A DNA stretch of 64,000 nucleotides from Sugiyamaella lignohabitans (Eukaryota > Ascomycota > Dipodascomycetes > Dipodascales > Trichomonascaceae): contig NC_031672.1 in the NCBI RefSeq assembly GCF_001640025.1, forward strand, positions 1,612,001 to 1,676,000, in the 5' to 3' direction. The position numbers and the translations under genes were made by a program. Each line of letters begins with the position of its first letter. The stretch's first letter is position 1. The notes beneath the pieces are model-generated. The model had not been told where the DNA came from. It worked only from the letters and a program-made list of their open reading frames with translations, and did not search any database. This document shows, in pieces, positions 22,030-33,302 of the stretch.

Positions 22030-23259
22030 ATGAGGTTTTCATATGTTACTATCTGTGCTTTTCTATTCCGGGCTGTCTACGCAGACATAGGATCTGTTGT
22101 GTCATCGTTTGAACAGCTGCAACAAGACTTAGAATCAACTGCCTCATCTGTGCAAGGTTTTGATACGAGCCAGGGTCACAACGGTGCTTTGACAATTGAA
22201 TTCACCTCACAAGCAATTGAAACGGGTATATCAGATGTCACATCGAAAGTTAGTAGCCTTGGAACTTTGGACAACAGTGACTTGTCTAATTTGAACAACG
22301 CAATAGAATCAGTTTCCAATGCTTATTCAGATCTTTTATCAAATCTAAATGACAAAGCCAGTGACTTGAAATCGGTTGGCACTCAGAAAGCTGTTCAAAA
22401 AGATTTAAGTAGCTTGTCGGGATTAACATTTGACCTTGAGAGCACTATCTACAGGAAAGTTCCGTGTTCCGACTTTGGGCAAATATCCCAGTATTTCAGT
22501 GAAATCAATAATGCATTTGACAAGACCATCAAGGAATATGGAGGAAGTGCAGGGGCCAATCCTCCCTATTTACAGCAAGACTGCTCAAGTGATGGAACCA
22601 CTCCTAATTCCGCTTCTCCAGCTAGTCCTGAGCACAGCGCAACAAAAAATCATCCGACCTCACGAGCCAACAGCATCAATCCCCTGATAGTTCCTAATAC
22701 GACTCCTAATATTCTGCCCACTACTTCTTCGAGCTCAGAAAGCTCAGGTTCTGCGCCGATTGAAACCTCACTTCCCCAGACAACCGTCACGTTTACTTCC
22801 GAAGGCACTGTTTATGTCTCTATTACTTACTGCCCTTTAACCGAGACAACGTCTACAGCTAATTCGCCGAACCCCGAGATGTATCTCTCTATGATGACCT
22901 ACACTTCAGAAGGTATGGTGTATGTTACCTCGACGTATTGCGAGTTAACGACATTCACCTCTGTAGTCACATCTACAGTTACGCCTACTGTTACATCTTC
23001 TGTAGAGTTGGGTTCAACGACATCACCATTACCTACTGTCACCATTCTACCCACAAATACTATCACATCTGTATCTTCCGGCTCAATCACAAAAACGTCA
23101 GCCATATCCTCAGTTTTTACTTCAACTTTGCGCGCATCTTCAGCGCTCGCCTCTGCTTCAAACAGTGGAGTGGCAACTGAATCTCAAAACTCATCACGAA
23201 AATTGGAGCTTACTGGATTGTTAATTCTTCCTCTTATTTTTGTAATTCTTCTTTCATAA
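22030..23259 (+). CDS. HsbA-like secreted/GPI-anchored cell-surface protein
   Basis: A 409-residue protein with a signal peptide (MRFSYVTICAFLFRAVYA, cleavage before Asp19). Next comes a helical domain of about 150 residues with the pattern of the hydrophobic-surface-binding HsbA family (DIGSVVSSFEQLQQDLES, then regularly spaced Leu and Ser). From about residue 190 it is Ser/Thr-rich and contains two similar units, FTSEGTVYVSITYC and YTSEGMVYVTSTYC, of the kind seen in yeast wall proteins. The C-terminus is hydrophobic (LTGLLILPLIFVILLS) after a small-residue region, as expected for GPI attachment. The role is inferred as wall or surface binding; the exact ligand is unknown. An upstream in-frame extension is not supported. 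Confidence 0.75.
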   Translation: MRFSYVTICAFLFRAVYADIGSVVSSFEQLQQDLESTASSVQGFDTSQGHNGALTIEFTSQAIETGISDVTSKVSSLGTLDNSDLSNLNNAIESVSNAYSDLLSNLNDKASDLKSVGTQKAVQKDLSSLSGLTFDLESTIYRKVPCSDFGQISQYFSEINNAFDKTIKEYGGSAGANPPYLQQDCSSDGTTPNSASPASPEHSATKNHPTSRANSINPLIVPNTTPNILPTTSSSSESSGSAPIETSLPQTTVTFTSEGTVYVSITYCPLTETTSTANSPNPEMYLSMMTYTSEGMVYVTSTYCELTTFTSVVTSTVTPTVTSSVELGSTTSPLPTVTILPTNTITSVSSGSITKTSAISSVFTSTLRASSALASASNSGVATESQNSSRKLELTGLLILPLIFVILLS

Positions 23260-23431
23260 CAGCATAGGAATCATATTTTCGGGTCATTATATATAGATAG
23301 TAATAAACTCCATCAACCAACTTGCATTGATTTGTGGGGGAACTGGGCCAAATGAAATGGCCCCTGGTATACCCAGAACCCATCTCTCCAAGCCAGCTAA
23401 TTTCATATTAATAATCAATTAGATACATAGT

Positions 23432-25075
23432 TTACTGTTGAGTAGGCATGTCAACAGAAGCCTTGATGGCCACAGCGTCCTCGTGACGCCAGTGAGCAGT
23501 GATAGTTTTGGGTTGAGTTAAAAAGTGAAGGCCAGCCTTGCCGTAGAAGTTGAGGTCACCAAGGAACGAGCCCTTGTTACCAGTGAAAGAGAACATTGGA
23601 AGAGGGACTGGGATAGGAACATTGATACCGATTTGACCAGCTTCAATTTCTTTTTGGAATTTGTAGCCAGTAGCACCAGAGTTAGTGAAGATAGCAGCAC
23701 CGTTTCCATAAGGATTACTGTTGACCAAGTCAATAGCATCATCAAGAGTTTCAACATGAGTGACAACAAGAACAGGTCCAAAGATCTCTTCGTCGTAACA
23801 TCTCATGCCAGGCTTAACGTTGGTAATGATAGTTGGTCCAACAAAGTTTCCGTTAGGAAATCCCTCAGGAGTGTAGTTACGACCGTCTAGAAGAATAGTG
23901 GCACCTTCCTTTTCAGCAGAAGAGATAATATCTTCAATACGAGCCTTGGACTCAGGGGTGATAACAGGGCCAACATCAGTTCCCTCTACGAAACCACCAG
24001 AAACCTTTAGTTTCTTAGCACCCTCAGCAATATCATTCAACCATTCCTTGGTCTCACCAACAGTGACAAGAGCAGATAGGGCCATACATCTTTGACCAGC
24101 AGCACCAAAAGCAGCTCCGACAATTGAGTTGATTGTGTGGTTCTTGTTGGCATCAGGAGAGACAACAGCGTGGTTCTTAGCAGCCAAATTGGCTTGTACT
24201 CTCTTGCCATTAGCAGTACCACGAGTATAAATATATTTACCAGCCTTTGAAGATCCAACGAAAGAGATGGCTTTAATACGAGGTTCATCAAGAATGAAAT
24301 CGACAGTGGGTGCTTGACCATGAACGATATTGATGACACCAGGGGGAGCACCAGCTTGACGAGCCAAATCGGCAAGAAGCATAGTAGCACCAGGATCACG
24401 CTCAGATGGCTTTAAAACCAAAGTATTACCAGTAGCAATAACAAGAGGAATCGACCAAAGAGGGATCATAGCTGGGAAGTTGAAGGGGCAGATAGCACCA
24501 ATAACACCCAAAGGCTCACGATAAGTCTTAGTTTCCATATCACGAGAGACTTCAAGAAGTTCACCAGTCAGTTGTGTAGTAACAGCAGTAGCAGTTTCAG
24601 CTACTTGAAGGCCACGAAGAACATCACCCTTGGCATCAGCAAATGTCTTTCCCTGCTCTAAAGTGATTAAGCTGGCCAACTCATCCCAATGTTCACGAAT
24701 CAAACGGACATAATTAAAAGCAATTTGCTGACGAGACAGAATGGTGGTATTTTTAAAAGTCTTGAAAGCTTTTTCAGCAGCATCAACAGCAGCAGTCAAT
24801 TCCTCAGGGGTAGATTGAGGGACCCGAGTAACCAGATTATTAGTTGCAGGATCATGAACATCAATCCATTTTGATGTCTTACTCTCGACAAACTCATTAT
24901 TGACATAGAATTTGGTAGTTCCAGGATTTTGGATTTTGTCATGATTTCTAGCGACCTGGAATGACGAAGAAAATCGCGTCGAAATGATTCTAACACTGGA
25001 CGTGGTAGTAATTTTTGACAGGGGACCCCTGCGAGCAGGGTTCGCCAATCTGCCAGCTCGGATTAGAGTAGACAT
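23432..25075 (-). CDS. Methylmalonate-semialdehyde dehydrogenase (acylating), mitochondrial
   Basis: An ALDH6-type enzyme that oxidises malonate- and methylmalonate-semialdehyde to acetyl- and propionyl-CoA in valine and uracil breakdown. I use the ATG at 25075 (547 residues) because [17 protein letters not shown] is a typical mitochondrial presequence; an in-frame ATG at 25114 adds only a Lys run. The catalytic Cys is near residue 330 in [35 protein letters not shown] and EIFGPVLVV are family features. The enzyme class is absent from baker's yeast but common in early-branching yeasts. Convergent with the cell-surface gene; the 170-nt gap holds no hairpin repeat. Confidence 0.92.
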   Translation of the reverse strand: MSTLIRAGRLANPARRGPLSKITTTSSVRIISTRFSSSFQVARNHDKIQNPGTTKFYVNNEFVESKTSKWIDVHDPATNNLVTRVPQSTPEELTAAVDAAEKAFKTFKNTTILSRQQIAFNYVRLIREHWDELASLITLEQGKTFADAKGDVLRGLQVAETATAVTTQLTGELLEVSRDMETKTYREPLGVIGAICPFNFPAMIPLWSIPLVIATGNTLVLKPSERDPGATMLLADLARQAGAPPGVINIVHGQAPTVDFILDEPRIKAISFVGSSKAGKYIYTRGTANGKRVQANLAAKNHAVVSPDANKNHTINSIVGAAFGAAGQRCMALSALVTVGETKEWLNDIAEGAKKLKVSGGFVEGTDVGPVITPESKARIEDIISSAEKEGATILLDGRNYTPEGFPNGNFVGPTIITNVKPGMRCYDEEIFGPVLVVTHVETLDDAIDLVNSNPYGNGAAIFTNSGATGYKFQKEIEAGQIGINVPIPVPLPMFSFTGNKGSFLGDLNFYGKAGLHFLTQPKTITAHWRHEDAVAIKASVDMPTQQ

Positions 25076-26051
25076 TTGAATATTCTTTTTTTTTTTGATG
25101 ATTGACAACCTCAACGACCGATAGAAGATAAATCCTATCGCTTCTTCAACTGTTAATCCAAGTGTCTAATAAAAATCCAGACACTTTGTTCAAAAATCTA
25201 TATAAAAAAAAGTAGACAGTTGATGTGCCATATACCCCGGTATTTATTCATGCCACTATTACCCCACTGCGCGCATCGACTTGGTGCCTAACTTTACCTA
25301 ATTAGTCGATTCAGCCGTGCCATCTTATCTACGTCGGTTAAATGACGGAGCGCTTAAACACGAAGATGCCAGAAGCGGGTAGTGGCCACGGCAACTCCGG
25401 CATTGGCAGAGCATACGGCGACGATAAGAAAGATAACACTGGAATGGCCACCACCACCAGACAGACAACCTTTTTCTCAGAACTAACAATAAGGAGCTCC
25501 CCGTACCAGCTCCGATGGAACATCTGACCGGCGTATTCTCGGTTCCCAACTGGGCAACCTATCTAAATTCTCAACGGTTTTTCGTATCACATGTGGGGGC
25601 AAACGTGTTCCTCCCAACGGCCACCCTGCTCTAGGCCCCTTCCACCCCAGCAGCATGGATTAACAGGGACCGTACAACCGACTCGAGCGGAGCGAGAGGA
25701 GCCACGGGGTCTGGGGCGGAGCCCCAGCCGCCGGAGGCAGGGTGGCCCGGACGGGTTTGCCTCCGGCGGCTGGGGCTCCGCCCCAGACCCCGTGGCTCCT
25801 CTCGCTCTGCTCGAGTCGGTTATGGACGGAGATCGGGGTTTTGATTATGCCAGCCTGTGGTTAGACTGGAGGGGGCAGATGGCTGCATGCAGAATGCGGG
25901 ATTCGTGGCAGGCTAATGCATCTGTTGGCAGATTGGGACGCAGGGTCTATGCTTATCTTGCGGTGATCTTCGTGTGCAATGAAGTGCTAGAATATATAGT
26001 GTATAAGAATTGTTCTGGAAACTACATGTGTATAAATTGTCTGGTGGGTGG
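25076..26051. other. Intergenic, MMSDH promoter side
   Basis: No supported gene. It contains hairpin repeat 10 in an unusual everted arrangement. Short ORFs across the repeat encode the frame-translated repeat and are not credible. Confidence 0.55.
25679..25819. repeat. GC-rich hairpin repeat 10, everted pair
   Basis: The arms are in the reverse order to other compound copies: CGACTCGAG ... GGAGGCA comes first and GCCTCCGGCGGC ... CTCGAGTCGG second, about 19 nt apart. It looks like two independent single arms or a rearrangement. Confidence 0.9.
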
Positions 26052-26807
26052 TTACCAGGGGATGGTCTCGCCTGTGTAGTTGCGGAAAGTACCGTTGTCT
26101 TCGGCCTTGAGACTGTCGAGAACTTCGAGAACTTTGGAAGCGCTTTCTGCAGGGGCGATAGAGCCGTCCTTGATCTTCTCGTAAAGTTCGGGATTTCTCT
26201 GTTGAATATCTGACAAGAATTTCTTGGCCATATCTGTGGCGACACCTCCGGGATGAATAGCAGTGACAATGAAATTCTCAGAAGAAAGTTCGAAGCTCAA
26301 CTCTTTAACCGTGTAGTTGATGGCTGCTTTGGACTGACCATATCCAGGGACAGTAAGGGGAAGAAATTGACCCATGGATCCGGCTATACTCGAAACATAC
26401 AAGATAGTACGAGTTTTCTTTTTAAGCAGGTGTGGATACAAAGACTGGGTCAAAAGAATGGTACCGACGACGTTGACCTCGTATAAATCTCTGAGGAGCT
26501 TGGCAGAAACCTTGACAAGGGTACCACTAGCACCACCAATAGCAGCATTGGCAATGAAAACGTCGATACCATCAACCAACTTACCGACTTGCTCGCCAAC
26601 AGCAATGGCATCGGCCTCGGATGTTGCCTCGTACTTGAGAATGTGAATATTTCCACGCTCTTTAGCAAGATTTTGAAGGTCAGCAGATTTATCAGGGTTT
26701 GTGGCTGTAGTAATTACCTTGATGCCCGGTCTAGCACTTAATTGAGTGACAAGCTCAAAACCGATACCACGTGAACCTCCAGAAACAAAATAAACCTTAT
26801 CCGACAT
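26052..26807 (-). CDS. Short-chain dehydrogenase/reductase (classical SDR)
   Basis: From the ATG at 26807 the protein is 251 residues; an in-frame ATG at 26828 would add seven residues and cannot be excluded. The N-terminal Rossmann motif is SGGSRGIG (9-16). The catalytic Ser is in YVSSIAGS and the catalytic Tyr156/Lys160 are in GYGQSKAA. ANAAIGGAS is the NNAG-like motif. It resembles sniffer/ketoreductase-like SDRs, so NADP(H)-dependent carbonyl reduction is likely, but the substrate is unknown. Not clustered with pathway genes. Confidence 0.85.
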   Translation of the reverse strand: MSDKVYFVSGGSRGIGFELVTQLSARPGIKVITTATNPDKSADLQNLAKERGNIHILKYEATSEADAIAVGEQVGKLVDGIDVFIANAAIGGASGTLVKVSAKLLRDLYEVNVVGTILLTQSLYPHLLKKKTRTILYVSSIAGSMGQFLPLTVPGYGQSKAAINYTVKELSFELSSENFIVTAIHPGGVATDMAKKFLSDIQQRNPELYEKIKDGSIAPAESASKVLEVLDSLKAEDNGTFRNYTGETIPW

Positions 26808-26828
26808 GTTGAGAGAAGTAGAAACCAC

Positions 26829-27769
26829 AATAACTGTTTAAAAGAAGAAATATAGCTAGATAATTCCAAGAAAATGAGAAAACAGTAGTTATTTTTTTAT
26901 TTATTTGAAGTGGAATATACTGAGTTATATAGTTCTCTAGATGATGGCGTGTGCGTTCTGGAGGGCCGATGTCGACTTGCTTACAGTGGTCCCTTTGACG
27001 GAGATCGATTATTTGTTGATAATTACGTAAGAGCTCAAAATAGGGACCCCGATGATAAATTTAACACATGAAAGCTTTGCAGCGGGAATAACCGATTGCC
27101 TGAAACAAATTGGATTTGTTTTTGTAGCAATAGTATCGACGAGGTGCTCCGTATCAGATCCTCCTGCAGCTAATCACCGCGGGTATAAGGCACAGTGCTG
27201 TATTGTTCGAAACTGGTAGATTGTTCCATAAGATGGATATAACTTGTTACCCCGGGCTTGCGTCATCCAAACGTAATCATATATCGAATTATGAACTATT
27301 CCGGGTCTTGGATTTGTTTCGGGCACAATAATCTCCCGATAGGCTTTGCATCTCACGGTTATCCTACTGCAACCACTACTCTATCTCAAGTTGATTTTGT
27401 GCATTGAATCTCAGTTTTACACGACATGGCCAGTTATATTCCAGTTATATTCGTCAGTACAAGCTTGCGGCCAACTTCCAAAAATAAAATATCAGGTTTA
27501 ATAAACGACAAATTCATTTTAATAGGATACTCTCACTCTCCCTAAACTCTCACCTTAATATGTGTGCGGCGTGTGAGGCGTGTGAGGCGTGTGAGGCGCT
27601 GTTTGGTTCAGGGTTAGGACGCTGGATATTTCAATTTTCACATACAGACGATGATTGGCTTAAAATTCACACCGCGAACTTTGACAGTTTAGGAATTCGT
27701 GCGCTTGATACCGGTTGAATCCTGCTTACATTGACAAGTCCAACACTCCAAAAATAAAATAGATAAAAA
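26829..27769. other. Divergent intergenic region between the SDR gene and ATP14
   Basis: Contains a 9-nt tandem repeat (27562-27597). No ORF with family support and no hairpin repeat. Confidence 0.5.
27562..27597. repeat. Tandem repeat, four units of GTGTGAGGC
   Basis: Three exact 9-nt units preceded by one unit with C in place of A. About 170 nt upstream of ATP14. Confidence 0.85.
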
Positions 27770-28997
27770 TGATTGCTCGTCTTGTGTCGGTAAGTGCTGA
27801 AAGGAAAACAATTGTCAAGACTTTTGATTGAAATATCAGCTACATTTGGATTATATCATTCGGACTGAATGGAATTATCAGTCTCGGTCCGAACGCCCAA
27901 GGAGTCGTGAAATTGCAAAATTCGAATATACAAAAATACTAACTGGGTTGTAGCGTCGTCTTCCATTGATGGCCAGAACTTCTACTCGTGGTTTCCAATC
28001 CACTGCTGTTAAGAGAGGTAAGCTTTATTCGGATATTCTAGGAGATGGCAATAATAGAGGCATGAGGTATTGAAGACAGAGAACCGACGAGTTTATTGAC
28101 AACCGAAATTTTTATTATCAATTTGATACAATACTAGGCTAAATTGGAGTAGGAAAATACGAAGACTATGTACTTTTCAGCAGTAGCAGGTTTCATAAAT
28201 TCACCAATGAGACAGTCAACCAGACTGCAGAATTACACCAAGTCCATATCACGACTACTATCGGTAGTATCAGTATCAATAACGGCAGCAATAAATAGCG
28301 AGATCCAACAGGCACATGGCCATATTAACACGACAAAACGATAAATGCAATATCTACCTCACAATTTCAGCATCAATACTTGGCTCCATGTTCAACGACA
28401 CGACTACCATAATAAGACGACCAGTGAACAAACCCAAATTCAATAAACAGAAGAAAAACAACAAAGTACTTGATACAGAGCAGCTATTTGACAATTTTTC
28501 ACCGACAAATGGCAAACCAAGTGCCAAATCAATCTACATGAACCCGATAATGATTCAGCACTGAGTACTGAGTCCAACATGTCCACAAGTCAGTCTGCTA
28601 ATCATTCAACATTTTCACCATATTTCATTCCAGCTACCGAATTTCACTCTAAAACCTCTCTGTCTCTGTACCTCACATCTCCCGTTCTCCATGTCTCTTC
28701 TATCGATGTCATACTAACACACCCGCAGTCGACTTGGTTCAAGAGCTCTACCTCAAGGAGGTCAAGTCCTACAAGCCCACTCCCTTGACTGCCAAGGACG
28801 CCGAGGGACAAGTCAAGCCATGGGCTGTTCCCCACGCTCCTGCTGCTCCTTCCACCGAAGGCGATGTTGCCCAAGTTGCTGAGTACGAGAGCCAACCCGT
28901 TGAGGTCAGCACCCACGCCGCTCCTGTTGAGGGCCAGGCTGCTCCTGTCGAGGAGGACTGGTTCGTCGTTGGCGAGCACGCCGAGGAGCACCACTAG
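27770..28997 (+). CDS. ATP14: ATP14, ATP synthase subunit h, three exons
   Basis: Exons are 27770-27790, 27954-28017 and 28729-28997, giving 117 residues. Subunit h is a peripheral-stalk component of mitochondrial F1Fo ATP synthase. The N-terminus (MIARLVSRRLPLMARTSTRG) is a presequence. The mature part begins VDLVQELYLKEVKSYKPTPL, matching yeast Atp14, and contains DAEGQVKPWAVP and the acidic C-terminal EEDWFVV segment. Both introns end with CTAAC and a nearby acceptor. Intron 2 is 711 nt, very long for this window, and carries no hairpin repeat. The third exon uses strongly biased, highly expressed-type codons. Confidence 0.9.
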
Positions 28998-29074
28998 ACC
29001 CTTTCCTAATGAAATTCTTGTTTGTAAAAAATAAATGAAACAAAGTGCATCTACCAATTAACCGGGTGTGCCAC

Positions 29075-29215
29075 TGCCTCCGGCGGCTGGGGCTCCGCCC
29101 CAGACCCTGGTTGCTCCTGCTTCGCAGGAGATTTTGCTCGGACCTTCGACGAAACCGACTCGAGCGGAGCGAGAGGAGCAGCGGGGTCTGGGGCGGAGCC
29201 CCAGCCGCCGGAGGC
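29075..29215. repeat. GC-rich hairpin repeat 11, compound
   Basis: Left hairpins GGGGC-TCC-GCCCC and CTCCTGC-TTC-GCAGGAG; centre CGGACCTTCGACGAAACC. It sits between the convergent ends of ATP14 and ILV2. Confidence 0.92.
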
Positions 29216-29287
29216 TGTCACACGCCCCCCGAGAAGTAAAAAAAAGCGAGTATATTAACAGGAATGAAAGGAAAATTTTATGTGAAA

Positions 29288-31592
29288 CTAGTTCTTTTTG
29301 GCAGCAGCAAGAGCAGCGGCAGCGGCGTTTTTGGCGGCGATTTTCTCGAGTCTTTCGGCTCGGAGACGTTTCCGTTCGGCCTCGACAGTGGCATCGTATG
29401 CAATTCCCTCGTCAAGACCCTTGCCGGCGGGAACGAGTGGCAGTACAGGTACTTTCTGGTCGACAATGACCTCGACAAGAGTAGGACCCTTAGTGTCGAG
29501 CATCTGTTGCAGACCGGCCTCGAGGTCCTCTAATTTAGAAATGCGGATACCGTTGACACCCATGGCTTCGGCGAGTTTCATAAAGTCTGGGTTCCATTGG
29601 TGTGTGTGGGCGAACCGGTCTTCGTAGAAGAGAGATTGCCATTGGGTGACCATACCTTGTTCTTCGTTGTTGAACACAATGATCTTGACGTCGATGCCGA
29701 ATTGGGCAGCGGTCGTCAGCTCGGTCAGGGTCATGTTGAACGAGGCATCTCCGTCAATATCAATGACAACAGCATCGGGACGACCGACTTTGGCGCCAAT
29801 AGCAGCTGGAAGTCCGTATCCCATGGTTCCTAAACCACCGGAAGTGATAAGAGTACGGGGATGCTTGAATCGGAAGAACTGAGCAGCCCACATCTGGTGC
29901 TGGCCAACTCCGGTAGAAATGATAACTTTGTCCTTAATAGGCTCACAAACCTTGGAAAGAGTAGTGACAACGGTTTGAGGACGAATGGGCTCGCCAATAA
30001 CATCCTCTTCATACCTGAAGGGGTTCTTATCCTTCCATTGAGCACATTGAGCTCTCCATTCAGGATGTTTAGCCTCGTGAACAAAAGGCAGGAAACGACC
30101 GAGGTTTTTAGCCACATCTCCTTCAATAGCCTCAGTAGCCTCGACAACCTTGTTGATGTTTTTGGGCAGGATTTCGAAATGAATGATACCACCACGCTTC
30201 TCTAAAGCGGCCAGACGAGCAGCAGGTGCAAATTTGGAGATAGTACCAGTAACACGCTCATCAAAACGAGCACCCAGAGCAATGATCAAATCAGCATTTT
30301 GAATAGCATGGTTAGCATACACGGATCCGTGCATACCCAGCATGTGCATGGCCTTGTCATCAGTCTCATCAAACGCACCAAGAGCATGTAAAGTAGTAGC
30401 TACAGGGATATCGGCCTTATCAGCGAGCTCTTTAAGGAGTTTAGGACCCTCTTCAGAGTTCAGAATACCGTTACCGGCATAAATAAGAGGTTTCTTGGCC
30501 TTGTTGACGAGTTCAGCAGCTCGGCGAATGGTAGCTTCTTGCATTTCATTAACAGCAACAGAAGCGAGATTAGCAAGCGAACGAGATGGGATAGTCGACT
30601 CAGTAGGAATGGGGTTTCTGAGGATACCGGCAGTGACATCTTTAGGCAAATCGACGAGAACAGGACCAGGACGGCCTGAAGTAGCGATTTCAAATGCCTC
30701 GTTGATACGACGAGGAAGCTCTTCAATGGACTTGACCATAACGTTCCATTTAGTGCAACTTCTGGTGATACCGACGACATCAGCCTCTTGGAAAGCATCA
30801 GTACCAATAGATGAAGTAGGCACTTGACCAGTGAAAACGACCATAGGAGTACCATCAGAAAGAGCGTCCTGCATAGGAGTAACGACATTAGTAGCACCAG
30901 GACCGGAAGTTACAACAACAACACCTGGTTTACCAGTAGCACGAGCATAACCCTCGGCCATATGACCAGCGCCCTGTTCATGACGAGGCATAATAAACTG
31001 GAAATGAGGAGAGTTGAAAATACCGTCAAACACCGGCAGAATGGCACCTCCCGAGTAGCCAAAAATGGCCTCGACATTGTGTCTCAGCATCATCTCGTGG
31101 AAAATTTGGCCTCCCGACAGGCCAATAAACGAATCGTCCATCAGGGCCTTGCTGCCGTTACTGTTATATCCAGTCTCTGGACCATTAGGATTAAACGACG
31201 GGGCTGGAGTGGGCCGGGTTCTACAACTGTTAGTTCACGTTCAGGGGTGTGCCTCCGGCGGCTGGGGCTCCGCCCCAGACCCCGTGGCTCCTCTCGCTTC
31301 GCTCGAGTCGGTTTCGTCGACGGTCTGAGCAAAAGAAAAGCAAAATCTCCTGCGAAGCAGGAGCAACCAGGGTCTGGGGCGGAGCCCCAGCCGCCGGAGG
31401 CACATGGGCATCCAGCGTAAGCACTTACACATTCAGTTTCGTGGCGACAGCGGTACTGGCGTCTTTTGTGGAGTGGACAGCCCGGGTTTGGGTGGTGGCT
31501 GTGGCGAGTTGCGAGGGCAGGGCTCGTTTCAGGTACCGCGCAGAGGCGGTGGTGAGTCGCGATGCTGGTTTGGAAAGGGCGGTTCTCAGCAT
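29288..31592 (-). CDS. ILV2: ILV2, acetolactate synthase catalytic subunit, two exons
   Basis: A thiamine-diphosphate enzyme making acetolactate and acetohydroxybutyrate, the first common step of Val/Ile synthesis, in mitochondria. Exon 1 is 31592-31429 (presequence MLRTALSKPASRL...). The main exon begins near 31221 and runs to 29288. The catalytic Glu is in PRHEQGAGHMAEG; the ThDP-binding region is GDASFNMTLTEL with NNEEQGMVTQWQ. The frame across the junction does not close with the standard donor and the first usable acceptor. One base fewer in the C5 run at 31200-31204 would give VTRPTPAPSFN, matching yeast RPEPAPSFN. Alternatively a GTGTAAGT donor at 31430 with a CAG acceptor at 31205 stays in frame. 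The intron carries hairpin repeat 12. Confidence 0.92.
31251..31402. repeat. GC-rich hairpin repeat 12, compound, inside ILV2 intron
   Basis: Here the CTCCTGC-GAA-GCAGGAG hairpin is in the right arm, so the element is inserted in the opposite orientation to repeats 4 and 11. Edge 26 nt from the donor. Confidence 0.92.
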
Positions 31593-33002
31593 CGTGCGAC
31601 GGTTGTGTGGGTGAGTTGAGTGGACGGAGTGGTTGGAAAGTGTCGACGAGTGGTGAGGTTGACTAGTTCGACTGCTGTGAAGAAGTTTTTGTCCGTGAAA
31701 TGGGGAAAAAAGTGTGTGATCTGGGATTAGATCGCACCTGTGGATCAGTTGGGGAAGTTGGGATTCGGTTCTTCAGAAGAGAGAACTTGGAATATTTCCT
31801 TTTTGTGTGTTTCAAAAGATGCTAGTAACGAGTCTGGGTGTTAGTATTCAGGTCAACTGCTACAGGTTTACAAAGTTGTATACCGGTAGAATGAATGAAC
31901 TCGACAAAAATACGACCAACAGCTCGGTTTCAGATCTTTCCTCCGGGTTGTGAAAAGTTTCAAATCAGATCAGTGCTATTGCAAGTGTGTTAATACAAGC
32001 AAAGAAATACTGAAAATAGGTTCAGAATACAAGTACAAGAGAAAGTCAAGACTACGACAGAGTTAGCCAGCTAGAAATTCAAAGGTCCGATTTCGCTGCA
32101 GACCAAAGTATCATGGACCACAGGAGGTTGATTTAGACGCAGACGCAATGTATATCAGTCACACTTTTTCTGCAGAGGCTTTTTTTTCACTTCACCGTTT
32201 TTCGGCTCAATGTCTCCGGTATCGGTAGCAGAGTGGGTTTACCCTTGCCGCTGCGCGTCACGTGGACCCCTCTCAGTGGCTGATCTCGATTTTATCACTC
32301 TCTCAGTTGAAAGAATTCAACTGGATTTTTTTTCTTGATTTGCCAGCTCTTAGCTAACAGACTGACAGCTCCTTCTTTATCTTTCAGTTCTGTTTCTGGA
32401 ACCAATTTTGAACGACTGTGAACAAATTGAGTACCCTTGTGTGGCCGGTGCCCGCCGAATGCCACCAGAGCTTATTATTATCGGCCTCATGCAATTGGAC
32501 CCTTGAGCCACAGCATCTGTAGCCGTGCTAATAACCACCAGCCACCACTGTCTGGACTGTCAAATAGTCATAATACTTACGGTTTGGAGAATGCCAATCG
32601 CCGAAAACGCTGAGGATGCTGCGTCTACCGGAGCGGGGTGTGTAGTGCACGTAGCGCTGAGAGATACTGGTTTAGTGTATATACCGGGAGAAGTCGCGTA
32701 AACTGGAGTACTGGAGTACTGGAGTGCAGTTAACAGGATTGGGTGGTTAAATGGGGTTATTTATCCTGTTCTGATGGCCAAAGTATTCGAGATAGTAGTG
32801 ATATCCAGAATGAACAGTGAAGATAGTACTAGAGATACTGTGAAATTGACAGTGGTTGATTTTTATTCGTTGATAATATTTTCGAACAGATTTAGTACTG
32901 CTCTTCCTTTGATAAAATTTAATTTACCTGTAGACTCTACATCCTCTGGCTCACTGCTATATATATACCCCATTTTTTTCATCGGCCCGTCGCATCTCTG
33001 CC
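31593..33002. other. ILV2 upstream region and gene-poor DNA
   Basis: No supported gene. Contains GTCACGTGG near 32257 (E-box core) and an 8-nt tandem CTGGAGTA repeated about three times near 32703-32727. Confidence 0.5.
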
Positions 33003-33302
33003 CTATGAGTCAATCAGATCATGTCCTATCTCGGCTGTCGGCCTGTTTCTCCCCAGATCCCATCTCCATGTCAACTGGGCTAGAGCCGCTCCAAGAGTCA
33101 TGCACGATTGTGATGGCGATAACGGATTTAAGTCCGAACTTGTCGGCGATGTACCGTGGTGGTGGGCCTTTGCCTCCGGCGCGCTGCCCCAGACCCCGTT
33201 GTGCTCGCTTCGCGAGCGTTTTGGTTGTGGGCCCAACTGCTGGGCGCTGTGGATTCGGTTCTGTCGCTGTCTGGGTCTCTTCTGCTGTGCTGTCATAGCC
33301 CG
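33003..33302 (-). other. Doubtful minus-strand exon
   Basis: A CTAACAG acceptor-like site at about 33313 precedes an open frame starting MTAQQKRPRQRQNRIHSAQQ. The frame passes straight through hairpin repeat 13, which is non-coding elsewhere. No family is recognised and the opposite strand is also open. I would not treat it as a gene without transcript data. Confidence 0.2.
33171..33219. repeat. GC-rich hairpin repeat 13, single arm, shortened
   Basis: Belongs with repeats 6 and 31 (GCTCGC-TTC-GCGAGC hairpin). A deletion joins TCCGGC to GCGCTGCCCC, removing the GGCTGGG half of the inner stem. Confidence 0.85.

Noticed and set aside
32774..33298. Plus-strand ORF of 174 codons containing MSQSDHVLSRLSACFS
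   Set aside because: It runs into hairpin repeat 13, has no good splice sites, and a weak resemblance to BolA-type proteins does not hold beyond a few residues.
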